A DNA stretch of 64,000 bases from Cetobacterium somerae ATCC BAA-474 (GTDB taxonomy: Bacteria; Fusobacteriota; Fusobacteriia; Fusobacteriales; Fusobacteriaceae), in assembly GCF_000479045.1 (NCBI RefSeq), contig NZ_KI518071.1, positions 19,258-83,257 of the forward strand, read 5' to 3'. Each line of letters starts with the position of its first letter. The stretch's first letter is position 1. The notes beneath the pieces are model-generated. The model saw only the letters and a list, made by a program, of their open reading frames with translations, searched no databases and was not told the DNA's origin. The position numbers and the translations under genes were made by a program. Below, one piece after another: positions 36,983-44,402 of this stretch.

Positions 36983-37656
36983 TATTCTTCAACCTTTATA
37001 GCAATAAGATTTTTTGCATCTAAAAGATTAACTTTTAAAATAGAACCATCCTCTTTTTCAAGTGCTACCTTATCTTTTTCTTCAGATTCTACAATTTTAA
37101 CTGTTGAGTAATGCTCGATTCCATTATTAGCAAAATAATCCTGTATAATAGGTGTTCCTTTAACCTCATTGATAGATACTACAGTTCCTACAGGAAACTC
37201 TGTAACAGAATGAGGCTTAAAAAATTCTGTTTTATCTTTTAAATTTTTTAAAATCAATTCAAAAGTTTCAGTAAAATGATTTAAATCCTTTTCTGGAATA
37301 TTTTCTGTTATAGTTGAAATTATATTTTTGTGATAAGTATTATGATAGTTTAATGCTTCAATACCTTTTTTAGATAGAGAAACGTAAACTTTTCTTCTAT
37401 CAGCATCAGAACGAACTCTATCAATGAATCCTTTTTCTCTTAGTTTTGTAATTGCAACTGTAGCAGTTCCCATAGTTATTCCAAGTCTATCAGATAGTTC
37501 ATTCATACTAAGTGATTCTTTTCCAATGGCTTCAATTATGTGTAACTCAGTATGAGTTATACATTTAATACCTCTTTTTAATGCTAAATCTTCTGTTTCG
37601 TAGAAAAGCTTGTAAAAGTTTTCTAATACATCATTTACTTTATTTATATTATTCAT
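36982..37656 (-). CDS. MarR-type regulator with C-terminal FeoA-like domain
   Basis: The 224-residue protein has a MarR winged-helix domain (about residues 1-140; SMNELSDRLGITMGTATVAITKLREKGFIDRV, then RSDADRRKVYVSL in the wing). It is followed by an ~80-residue SH3/FeoA-like part beginning FPVGTVVSINEVKGTP. The tail is more typical of DtxR/MntR metal regulators, so a metal-linked signal is possible. Targets are unknown. It sits between rpe and rqcH, with two bases to rpe. Confidence 0.85.
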   Translation of the reverse strand: MNNINKVNDVLENFYKLFYETEDLALKRGIKCITHTELHIIEAIGKESLSMNELSDRLGITMGTATVAITKLREKGFIDRVRSDADRRKVYVSLSKKGIEALNYHNTYHKNIISTITENIPEKDLNHFTETFELILKNLKDKTEFFKPHSVTEFPVGTVVSINEVKGTPIIQDYFANNGIEHYSTVKIVESEEKDKVALEKEDGSILKVNLLDAKNLIAIKVEE

Positions 37657-37658
37657 AA

Positions 37659-38303
37659 TTATCTCTCCTTTAAAGATTTAATTCTCTCCTCATAATTACC
37701 AGAGAAAACATAAGAACCAGCAACAAAAATATTAGCTCCAGCATCTATACATTTTCCAATTGTTTCATTTGTTATTCCACCATCTACTTGAATATCAACA
37801 GTATTATTTAAATTACGAACTTCTTGAATTTTTTGGATTGAATTTTCAATAAATTTTTGTCCTCCAAATCCAGGATTAACAGACATAACTAAAACCATAT
37901 CTAAATCATCGATAACATATTTTATCGCTTCAACAGGAGTAGCAGGATTTAAAGATACACCAGCTTTAACTCCAAAAGACTTAATTAATTGAATAGTTCT
38001 ATGAAGATGTTTTGTAGCTTCAGCATGAACAACAATTATGTCAGCACCGGCTTTAACAAAATCTTCAATATATCTTTCAGGTGCTTCAATCATAAGGTGA
38101 ACATCAAAAACTAAACTAGTTTTATTTCTAATAGCTTTTATAACAGGTGCTCCAAAAGTTATGTTTGGTACAAACATTCCATCCATAACATCAATGTGTA
38201 TATAGTCGGCTCCAGCTTTGTCAATTGCTATAACTTCATTGCCTAATTGACTAAAATCTGCTGAAAGAATTGATGGTGCTATTTTGATATCTTTTTTTAT
38301 CAT
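37659..38303 (-). CDS. rpe: Ribulose-phosphate 3-epimerase
   Basis: The 214-residue TIM barrel has [43 protein letters not shown] and [13 protein letters not shown], all family signatures. [10 protein letters not shown] closes the phosphate site. It interconverts ribulose-5-P and xylulose-5-P. AAAGGAGTG precedes the start. It follows rsgA, as in Firmicutes. Confidence 0.98.
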   Translation of the reverse strand: MIKKDIKIAPSILSADFSQLGNEVIAIDKAGADYIHIDVMDGMFVPNITFGAPVIKAIRNKTSLVFDVHLMIEAPERYIEDFVKAGADIIVVHAEATKHLHRTIQLIKSFGVKAGVSLNPATPVEAIKYVIDDLDMVLVMSVNPGFGGQKFIENSIQKIQEVRNLNNTVDIQVDGGITNETIGKCIDAGANIFVAGSYVFSGNYEERIKSLKER

Positions 38304-38350
38304 TTAAAATTTCACTCCTTTGTGTAATAGTTTAAGTAATAATAATTGCT

Positions 38351-39238
38351 CTAATATTTATTCCAAATTTCATTTTTAGATTTATCATAACAACGTTTGT
38401 AAAATTCATATCTTTCTTTTGTAATTTTTCCTGAATCAACAGCAGACTTTATACCACATTGAGGTTCATTTACATGAACGCAGTTATTAAATTTACATCC
38501 ATCTCCAAATTGATGAAATTCAGGGAAAAGTGATATTAAATCTTGAGCATCGCTAGTAGGAGGCAGATCAACAGATGAAAATCCTGGAGTATCAATAACA
38601 AAGCCTCCACTAGGAAGAGTAAGGAGTTTACTATCTCTAGTTGTATGTTTTCCGGCTCTTAATCTTTTGCTTGTCTCTCCTGTTTTTAATTCTTTTGAAT
38701 CTTGTAATAAATTTAAAATACTTGATTTACCAACTCCAGAAGGACCACCAAAAGCAGTAACTTTATCTTTTAAAAATGATTTTAATTCGTCCATACCAAG
38801 ATTTTTGTAAGTTGATATGTAAAAAACTGGAATATCTATCTTAGATAGGTATTCTAAATTAGATTTAATTTCCTCTAATTCCTCTTGTGATAAAAGATCT
38901 ATTTTATTGATTATTAATACAGGACTGATTTTATTATATAAGCTATTTAATATTAAAATATTTATTTTTTCATAGTCAATAGCGGGATCTTTAGCAGCAA
39001 ATTGAATAACACCATAGTCGATATTTGCAACTAAAGGTCTTCTTAAAAGATTTTTTCTAGGCTTAACTTCAGTTATAAAGCCATCTGCATCAAAAACAAC
39101 ATAATCTCCCACTGTACAATTTTCCCTTTTGTCTGATCTTTTTAAAATCCCTCTTAATTTACAAAGATATTCTTTTCCTTCACTTTCAATATTATAAAAT
39201 CCTTGAATTTTATTGATAACAATTCCTTCGATAATAAT
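38351..39238 (-). CDS. rsgA: Small ribosomal subunit biogenesis GTPase RsgA, apparent ATT start
   Basis: From the first ATG (39112) the product is only 253 residues and lacks the start of the OB domain. Upstream the same frame reads IIEGIVINKIQGFYNIESEG, the normal RsgA N-terminus, back to a TGA at 39239-39241. No ATG, GTG or TTG lies at the right place. The first codons are ATT ATT ATC, with AAGGAG five bases before the first ATT (39238). Full length is then 295 residues, the usual size. The circularly permuted GTPase has NKIDLL (G4) before GPSGVGKSS (G1) and DTPGFSS (G3). A C-terminal zinc site follows, CKFNNCVHVNEPQC. It aids late 30S maturation. Confidence 0.9.
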   Translation of the reverse strand: MIIEGIVINKIQGFYNIESEGKEYLCKLRGILKRSDKRENCTVGDYVVFDADGFITEVKPRKNLLRRPLVANIDYGVIQFAAKDPAIDYEKINILILNSLYNKISPVLIINKIDLLSQEELEEIKSNLEYLSKIDIPVFYISTYKNLGMDELKSFLKDKVTAFGGPSGVGKSSILNLLQDSKELKTGETSKRLRAGKHTTRDSKLLTLPSGGFVIDTPGFSSVDLPPTSDAQDLISLFPEFHQFGDGCKFNNCVHVNEPQCGIKSAVDSGKITKERYEFYKRCYDKSKNEIWNKY

Positions 39239-39252
39239 TCACTCTCCTTCAA

Positions 39253-39954
39253 TTAATAACTAACAACAATATCAATGATAGTTCCAGCAGGGACAGTTTC
39301 ACCAATATGAGTAGTTTCAACAACAATTCCTTTTTCTAAATTAGGAATTACTTTTTCTTTAACAACGCCAACAATAAGACCTTTTGAAATTAATTCGTTG
39401 GTAGCCTCTTCATATGTAAATCCGATTGTATCAGGAACTTCCACAGAAGCTACAGAATTAGAATTACTTAATAAAAGAGATACTCCTTTGTTTTTTTGAG
39501 TGTTTTGGCCTAAAGATGGAGTTGTGGCTAAAACAGTATTGTATGGTAAGTTTGAAGATGTATAAGAAACTTTTTTTATTTTAACTCCTTCTTCTTGGAG
39601 TTTAGCTGAAACTTCGATAAGGTTTTTATTTGTAAAATCAGGCATAGTATAGTCATCTTTACCTTTGCTTAACCAAACTCTAACAGTTCTTCCCTCTTTT
39701 ACAATTTTTTCAGGAGCTGGATTTTGTTTGAAGATAGTTCCAATTGGTAAATCAGAAAAATCATTTCCTGCAACGATTACATTTACTTTATCAATAGATG
39801 GTATTTTTTCTATCTGTTTTAGATTCATTCCAACAAGATTTGGTAAAGAATAAAAACTTTTGTTAAAATATGTTTTTAAGAATATATTAAAACTAAAAAA
39901 ACAGATAAAAACAATAAGTATACATGATAGCAAATATGCTAAATATTTTTTCAT
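39253..39954 (-). CDS. PASTA-domain membrane protein without a kinase domain
   Basis: The 233-residue protein has an N-terminal cytoplasmic stub (MKKYL) and one membrane helix (residues 5-27). It continues as three tandem PASTA repeats: PNLVGMNLKQIEKI, MPDFTNKNLIEVSAKLQEEG and VPDTIGFTYEEATNELISKG. PASTA repeats bind muropeptides or uncrosslinked peptidoglycan and normally sit on PrkC/Stk kinases or PBPs. There is no kinase here. It lies 14 bases upstream of rsgA and then rpe, the same order as prkC-rsgA-rpe in Firmicutes. GGAGGAA precedes the ATG. Confidence 0.88.
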   Translation of the reverse strand: MKKYLAYLLSCILIVFICFFSFNIFLKTYFNKSFYSLPNLVGMNLKQIEKIPSIDKVNVIVAGNDFSDLPIGTIFKQNPAPEKIVKEGRTVRVWLSKGKDDYTMPDFTNKNLIEVSAKLQEEGVKIKKVSYTSSNLPYNTVLATTPSLGQNTQKNKGVSLLLSNSNSVASVEVPDTIGFTYEEATNELISKGLIVGVVKEKVIPNLEKGIVVETTHIGETVPAGTIIDIVVSY

Positions 39955-40049
39955 TTTTCCTCCTAAAGTGGTGCTATGAAATTAAATAATAAAATACTCT
40001 AAATACTTATAAAATAATATCATAGTGGCACTAAAATATCAATAATTAC

Positions 40050-40078
40050 TTGATAAATAGTAGCTTAAATGATAGAAT
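40050..40078 (+). promoter_or_regulatory. Promoter of the hpt-polC operon
   Basis: TTGATA at 40050-40055 and TAGAAT at 40073-40078 are separated by 17 bases, about 38 bases before the hpt start. Confidence 0.65.
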
Positions 40079-40115
40079 ATTTTGTAAACTATTATTTGAA
40101 AATTAGGAGGGTAAA

Positions 40116-40640
40116 ATGGATTACACAATAGAGAAAATGATTTCTGAGGGTGATTTACAAGCTAGAATAAGAGAGGTTGCAAAAGAGATTGAAAAAGATT
40201 ATGAAGGAAAAGATCTTATTTGTGTAGGTCTACTTAAGGGATCAATCATGTTCATGGCAGATTTACTAAAGAATGTGGAATTAGATTTAGCTATGGATTT
40301 CATGAAAGTCTCTAGTTACCATGGAGGAACTGATAGTACAGGTGTAGTAAAGATTTTAAAAGATGTTGATGAAGATTTAACAGGAAAAGATGTTTTAATT
40401 ATAGAGGATATAATCGATACAGGTTTAACTTTAGAATCAGTTAAAAAATTCTTAATGTCAAAACAACCAAAATCTTTAAAAGTGTGTTCTTTATTAGATA
40501 AACCAAGTAGAAGAAAAGTAGAAATGGTTGGAGAGTATATTGGATTTGAAATTCCAGATGAGTTTGTAGTTGGATATGGTTTAGATTACGATGAGCTATA
40601 TAGAAACCTTCCTTATATTGGAAAAGTAGTTAGAAAGTAA
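40116..40640 (+). CDS. hpt: Hypoxanthine phosphoribosyltransferase
   Basis: The 174-residue salvage enzyme has the PRPP-binding motif VLIIEDIIDTGLT near residue 95 and VGLLKGSIMFMADL near the start. KVCSLLDKPSRRKV and FVVGYGLDYDELYRNLPYIG follow. It converts hypoxanthine or guanine plus PRPP to IMP or GMP. First gene of a long plus-strand operon. TTAGGAGGG precedes the ATG. Confidence 0.97.
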   Translation: MDYTIEKMISEGDLQARIREVAKEIEKDYEGKDLICVGLLKGSIMFMADLLKNVELDLAMDFMKVSSYHGGTDSTGVVKILKDVDEDLTGKDVLIIEDIIDTGLTLESVKKFLMSKQPKSLKVCSLLDKPSRRKVEMVGEYIGFEIPDEFVVGYGLDYDELYRNLPYIGKVVRK

Positions 40641-40659
40641 AAAAGTAAAAGGAGGAAAG

Positions 40660-41451
40660 ATGTCCTTTAAACATAAGAAAAAATTTGGGCAAAACTTCTT
40701 AACAGATCAAAATGATGTTTTGAATAGAATTATGGAAGTTTCAGATGTTAAAGAAGATGAGCATATAATTGAAATTGGACCAGGAGAAGGTGCATTAACG
40801 GCTTTATTACTAGAAAAAGCTAAAAATGTAACATGTATTGAAATTGATACTGATTTAGAAAAAATACTTACAAAAAAATATGCATCAAATCCTAAATTTA
40901 ATTTAATAATGCAGGATGTTTTAACAGTAGATTTAAAAAATGTATTAAGTAAAGGAAGAGTGGTTGCTAATATTCCTTACTATATAACATCACCAATTAT
41001 AAATAAAATCATTGAAAATAGAGATATAATAAGTGAAATGTTTATAATGGTTCAAAAAGAAGTTGCAGAAAGAGTATGCTCAAAATCAGGAAAAGAGAGA
41101 AGTGTATTGACATTAGCCGTAGAGTATTATGGAGAAGCAGAGTATTTATTTACAATACCAAAAGCATTTTTTACGCCACCACCAAAGGTAGATTCAGCTT
41201 TTATGTCAATAAAGTTTTACAATGATAGAAGATATGAGGATCGAATTTCAGAGAGTCTATTTTTTAAATATGTAAAAGCAGCTTTTTCAAACAAAAGAAA
41301 AAATATCATAAATAATCTAACAACTTTGGGATATTCTAAAGATTTTATAAGAGAAAAATTAGAAAAATTAGGAATATCAGAAACAGAAAGAGCTGAAAAT
41401 TTAACAATTGAACAGTTTATAGATTTAGCTGAGATATTTGAAGAAGAATAA
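40660..41451 (+). CDS. rsmA: 16S rRNA dimethyladenosine transferase (KsgA)
   Basis: The 263-residue methylase opens with KKKFGQNFLTDQN and has the SAM loop EIGPGEGALT. It has the catalytic NIPYYITSPI and the C-terminal PPPKVDSAFMSIKF. It dimethylates two adjacent adenines in helix 45 of 16S rRNA. AAAGGAGGAAAG precedes ATG at 40660, nineteen bases after hpt. Confidence 0.97.
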   Translation: MSFKHKKKFGQNFLTDQNDVLNRIMEVSDVKEDEHIIEIGPGEGALTALLLEKAKNVTCIEIDTDLEKILTKKYASNPKFNLIMQDVLTVDLKNVLSKGRVVANIPYYITSPIINKIIENRDIISEMFIMVQKEVAERVCSKSGKERSVLTLAVEYYGEAEYLFTIPKAFFTPPPKVDSAFMSIKFYNDRRYEDRISESLFFKYVKAAFSNKRKNIINNLTTLGYSKDFIREKLEKLGISETERAENLTIEQFIDLAEIFEEE

Positions 41452-41460
41452 AACTTTTAA

Positions 41461-41520
41461 TAAGTGAGGCATGGATAAAAGAGGGGTTTTCCTAATTTTT
41501 GAAAGCCTCCTTTTAGCTTA
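41461..41520 (+). other. Possible hairpin in the rsmA-DUF4911 gap
   Basis: GAGGC (41466-41470) can pair with GCCTC (41505-41509), with smaller AGG/CCT pairings inside and a TTTT after it. It could be an internal attenuator or processing site in the operon. The pairing is short and may be chance. Confidence 0.3.
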
Positions 41521-41535
41521 AATAAGGAGTAAAAA

Positions 41536-41775
41536 ATGGATAGTTATGAATTTAAAATAAAAACAAAACGTGAGGATATAGATTTTATTAATAAAATAAT
41601 GGAAGCATATGAGGGCGTTGGAATTGTAAGAACAAAAAATGCCGATGAGGGAGATTTAACAATAGTTTCTACAACTGATTTTAAAGAGGATGTTAGAATG
41701 ATTGTTGAAGATTTAAATAGAAAATGGGTAAAAGCTGAAATAGTTTGGGAAGGACCTTGGTCTGGAGAGTTATAA
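41536..41775 (+). CDS. Small DUF4911-like protein
   Basis: The 79-residue protein has an alpha/beta pattern (FKIKTKREDIDFINKIMEAYEGVGIVRT, then LTIVSTTDFKEDVRMIVEDL) and ends EIVWEGPWSGEL. It looks like the DUF4911 family, a small ferredoxin-like fold of unknown role; the family name is from memory. It lies between rRNA and RNA-binding genes, which hints at an RNA-related task. AAGGAG precedes the ATG. Confidence 0.75.
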   Translation: MDSYEFKIKTKREDIDFINKIMEAYEGVGIVRTKNADEGDLTIVSTTDFKEDVRMIVEDLNRKWVKAEIVWEGPWSGEL

Positions 41776-41800
41776 AATAAAAATTTAGGAGGATAAATTT

Positions 41801-42040
41801 ATGGAAAAATTAGAGTTATTAATTAATTATATTATAGGTGAATTAGTAGAAACAAAAGAGGGAATCAGAATAAGTTATGATTTAATAGATGATACTGTAA
41901 CATTTAAAGTAAGTGTTGCTCAAGGTGAAATGGGAAGAGTTATTGGAAAAAATGGTTTAACAGCAAATGCAATAAGAGGAGTTATGCAAGCAGCTGGAGT
42001 TAAAGATAGATTAAATGTAAATGTTGAGTTTGTAGACTAA
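41801..42040 (+). CDS. khpA: KH-domain RNA-binding protein
   Basis: The 79-residue single KH domain has the GxxG loop in GRVIGKNGLTANAIRGVMQAAG, the size and motif of KhpA (YlqC). It binds RNA, often with KhpB. It precedes rimM and trmD, a widespread order (rpsP-khpA-rimM-trmD), though rpsP is missing here. TTAGGAGGA precedes the start. Confidence 0.95.
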   Translation: MEKLELLINYIIGELVETKEGIRISYDLIDDTVTFKVSVAQGEMGRVIGKNGLTANAIRGVMQAAGVKDRLNVNVEFVD

Positions 42041-42068
42041 AATTTAAAAGAATTAAAGGAGAATATTA

Positions 42069-42584
42069 ATGGAGTTATTATCAGTTGGAAGAGTTTCAGG
42101 AACTCATCACTTAAAGGGAGCAATAAAAGTTACTTCAAATATAGATAATTTAGAGATTTTAAGTGGAAATAAAGTTATGATTGAGCTACCATCAGGAGAG
42201 GTAAAAATTTTAACTATAAAAAAAGTATCGAGCATGATAGATAAAAAATGGATTGTAGAATTTGAAGAGTTAACAAATAAAACAGATGCTGGTTTAATTC
42301 AAAATGGAGTTATAAAAGTAAGAAGAGATCTTTTAGGAATTGAAGAGGATGAGTTTTTAGCTAATGATGTAATGGGAATGAAAGTTATAACAGAAGATGG
42401 TGAAAATATAGGTGAAGTTGTAGATATATACGAAACTGCAGCTCATGATATCTATGTCATAGAAGATGAAGAGTTTGAAACAATGATTCCAGATGTAGAA
42501 GTTTTTATAAAGAATATAGATTTCAATAAAAGAGAGATATTAGTTTCTTTAATTGAAGGAATGAGAGAAAGAAAGAAAGATTAA
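42069..42584 (+). CDS. rimM: Ribosome maturation factor RimM
   Basis: The 171-residue protein begins LLSVGRVSGTHHLKGAIKV, the RimM N-domain. It has a C-terminal PRC-barrel part (NDVMGMKVITEDGENIGEVVDI). It binds S19 and helps fold the 30S head. AAAGGAG precedes the start. trmD follows after ten bases. Confidence 0.96.
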   Translation: MELLSVGRVSGTHHLKGAIKVTSNIDNLEILSGNKVMIELPSGEVKILTIKKVSSMIDKKWIVEFEELTNKTDAGLIQNGVIKVRRDLLGIEEDEFLANDVMGMKVITEDGENIGEVVDIYETAAHDIYVIEDEEFETMIPDVEVFIKNIDFNKREILVSLIEGMRERKKD

Positions 42585-42594
42585 GGAGAACGTT

Positions 42595-43314
42595 GTGAAA
42601 ATAAATATATTAACACTATTTCCAGAGTTTTTTAATTCTTTTAAAGAACACAGTATTATAAAAAGAGCTGTGGAAAGAGAACAAGTAGAAATTAACATAG
42701 TTAATATAAGGGATTTTGCTGAAGGGAAACATAAGCAGTGTGATGATATACCTTTTGGAGGCGGAGCTGGAATGGTTATGAAACCAGAACCATTATTAAA
42801 GGCTCTAGAGGGGAATAAAGGAAAAGTTATTTATACCTCTCCTCAAGGTGTAAAGTTAAATCAAGTATTAGCATGTGAGTTATCTACTGAAAAAGAGATA
42901 ACTATAATAGCAGGCCATTATGAAGGGATAGATGAGAGAGTAATTGATAGCAAAGTGGATCTAGAGATATCTTTGGGTGACTTTGTTTTAACAGGTGGAG
43001 AGTTACCAGCTATGGTGATATCAGATGCAATAATTCGTCTTATTCCTGGAGTTATAAAAAAAGAATCTTATGAAAACGACTCTTTTTATAATGGATTATT
43101 AGATTATCCCCATTATACTAGACCAGCTGAATATGAGGGATTAAAAGTTCCAGAAGTTTTAATGTCTGGTCACCATAAAAACATAGATGAATGGAGATTA
43201 AAACAGAGTTTAGAAAGAACTTTAAAAAGACGACCAGAGCTTTTAAAAGGTAGAGAGTTTAGTAAACTAGAAAAAAAACTTTTAAAAGAGATAAAAGAGG
43301 AGCAAGAGATATGA
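42595..43314 (+). CDS. trmD: tRNA (guanine37-N1)-methyltransferase
   Basis: The 239-residue SPOUT methylase starts INILTLFPEFF. It has the PFGGGAGMVMKPEPL and YTSPQG segments, the trefoil knot HYEGIDERV and SLGDFVLTGGELPA. It makes m1G37 in tRNAs. The start is GTG at 42595 with AAGGAG nine bases upstream. Overlaps the next gene by four bases (ATGA). Confidence 0.97.
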   Translation: MKINILTLFPEFFNSFKEHSIIKRAVEREQVEINIVNIRDFAEGKHKQCDDIPFGGGAGMVMKPEPLLKALEGNKGKVIYTSPQGVKLNQVLACELSTEKEITIIAGHYEGIDERVIDSKVDLEISLGDFVLTGGELPAMVISDAIIRLIPGVIKKESYENDSFYNGLLDYPHYTRPAEYEGLKVPEVLMSGHHKNIDEWRLKQSLERTLKRRPELLKGREFSKLEKKLLKEIKEEQEI

Positions 43315-43829
43315 TATATAAATTAGGAGAACTAGTTCCAAAAATTGGAAAGAATAACCTTATTATTGATAATGCGACTATAATTGGAGATGTAGAGACT
43401 GGAGAAAATGTAAGTATTTGGTTTTCAGCAGTTTTAAGAGCCGATATGAGTAAAATTAAAGTTGGAAATAATTCAAATATTCAAGATAATACAACAGTCC
43501 ATGGAGATACACCATATCCTGTAATAATAGGTGAAAATGTAACAATAGGACATAACTGTATTATACATGGATGTGAAATAGAAGATAATGTCATAATAGG
43601 AATGGGATCAATTTTATTAAATGGAGCTAGAATTCCTAAAAACTGTATCGTAGGAGCAGGAAGTTTAGTCACTGATAAGTTAGAAGCTCAAGAGGGAGAC
43701 TTAATAATAGGTTCTCCTGCAAAGGTAGTAAAAAAACTTTCTGATAAAAATATAGATTATTTAAAATATGCTAATAAAGTGTATTTAGAAAAAATAGAAA
43801 TGTACAAAAAATTAGAGAGAATAGGGTAG
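43311..43829 (+). CDS. Gamma-carbonic anhydrase-like hexapeptide-repeat protein
   Basis: The 172-residue left-handed beta-helix has hexapeptide repeats (ATIIGDVETGENVSIWFSAVLRADMSKIKVG, then NIQDNTTVHGD and VTIGHNCIIHGCEI). The histidines expected to bind zinc are in the TTVHGD and IGHNCIIHGC stretches. This is the YrdA/CaiE/Cam-like group. Carbonic anhydrase activity is possible but often undetected. It is embedded between trmD and another SPOUT methylase. Confidence 0.9.
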   Translation: MIYKLGELVPKIGKNNLIIDNATIIGDVETGENVSIWFSAVLRADMSKIKVGNNSNIQDNTTVHGDTPYPVIIGENVTIGHNCIIHGCEIEDNVIIGMGSILLNGARIPKNCIVGAGSLVTDKLEAQEGDLIIGSPAKVVKKLSDKNIDYLKYANKVYLEKIEMYKKLERIG

Positions 43830-43838
43830 GTAAGATTA

Positions 43839-44402
43839 ATGAGAAAAGCAATATATTTAGGACTAGTTCACTCACCAGTTTACAATAAAAGAGGAGATAT
43901 AGTTTGTACGTCAGTAACAAACTTTGATATCCATGATATTTCAAGAACGTGTAGAACATATGATGTAAATCAATATCATATTATAGTGTCTGTAGATGCA
44001 CAAAAAAAACTTACAGAAAGAATTATTGGATACTGGCAAGAAGGATTTGGAACAGGATATAATAGAGATAGAGAGGAAGCTTTTGGTAGAACAAGGGTTT
44101 ATGAATCAATAGAAAAAAGTATTTCTGAAATAGAAGAAAGAGAGGGAAAAAGACCTCTAATAATAACAACATCGGCAAAAATATTTCCAAACTCAATAAG
44201 TTATAAAAATTTATCTGAAAAAATGATTAATGATGATCAGCCATATTTAATATTATTTGGAACAGGTTGGGGATTAATAGATGAAGTAATGAATATGTCA
44301 GATTATATATTAGAACCAATTAGAGGAAATGCAGAATATAATCATTTGTCTGTTAGATCAGCAGTTTCAATAATTTTAGATAGATTATTAGGAGAAAATT
44401 AA
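43839..44402 (+). CDS. Predicted SPOUT RNA methyltransferase (Tm1570-like)
   Basis: The 187-residue protein opens AIYLGLVHSPVYNKRGDIVCTSVTNFDIHDI. It has the knot motifs PYLILFGTGWGLIDEVM and YNHLSVRSAVSIILDRLLG. This is the family of predicted SAM-dependent RNA methylases typified by Thermotoga Tm1570, found in other bacteria attached to or near TrmD. Here it is free-standing, separated from trmD by one gene. The target RNA is unknown. It ends one base before polC. Confidence 0.87.
   Translation: MRKAIYLGLVHSPVYNKRGDIVCTSVTNFDIHDISRTCRTYDVNQYHIIVSVDAQKKLTERIIGYWQEGFGTGYNRDREEAFGRTRVYESIEKSISEIEEREGKRPLIITTSAKIFPNSISYKNLSEKMINDDQPYLILFGTGWGLIDEVMNMSDYILEPIRGNAEYNHLSVRSAVSIILDRLLGEN

Noticed and set aside
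39967..40035. Imperfect inverted repeat in the divergent region between the PASTA gene and hpt
   Set aside because: AGTGGTGCTATGA and the distant CATAGTGGCAC match only partly and are about 40 bases apart; too weak to call an operator.
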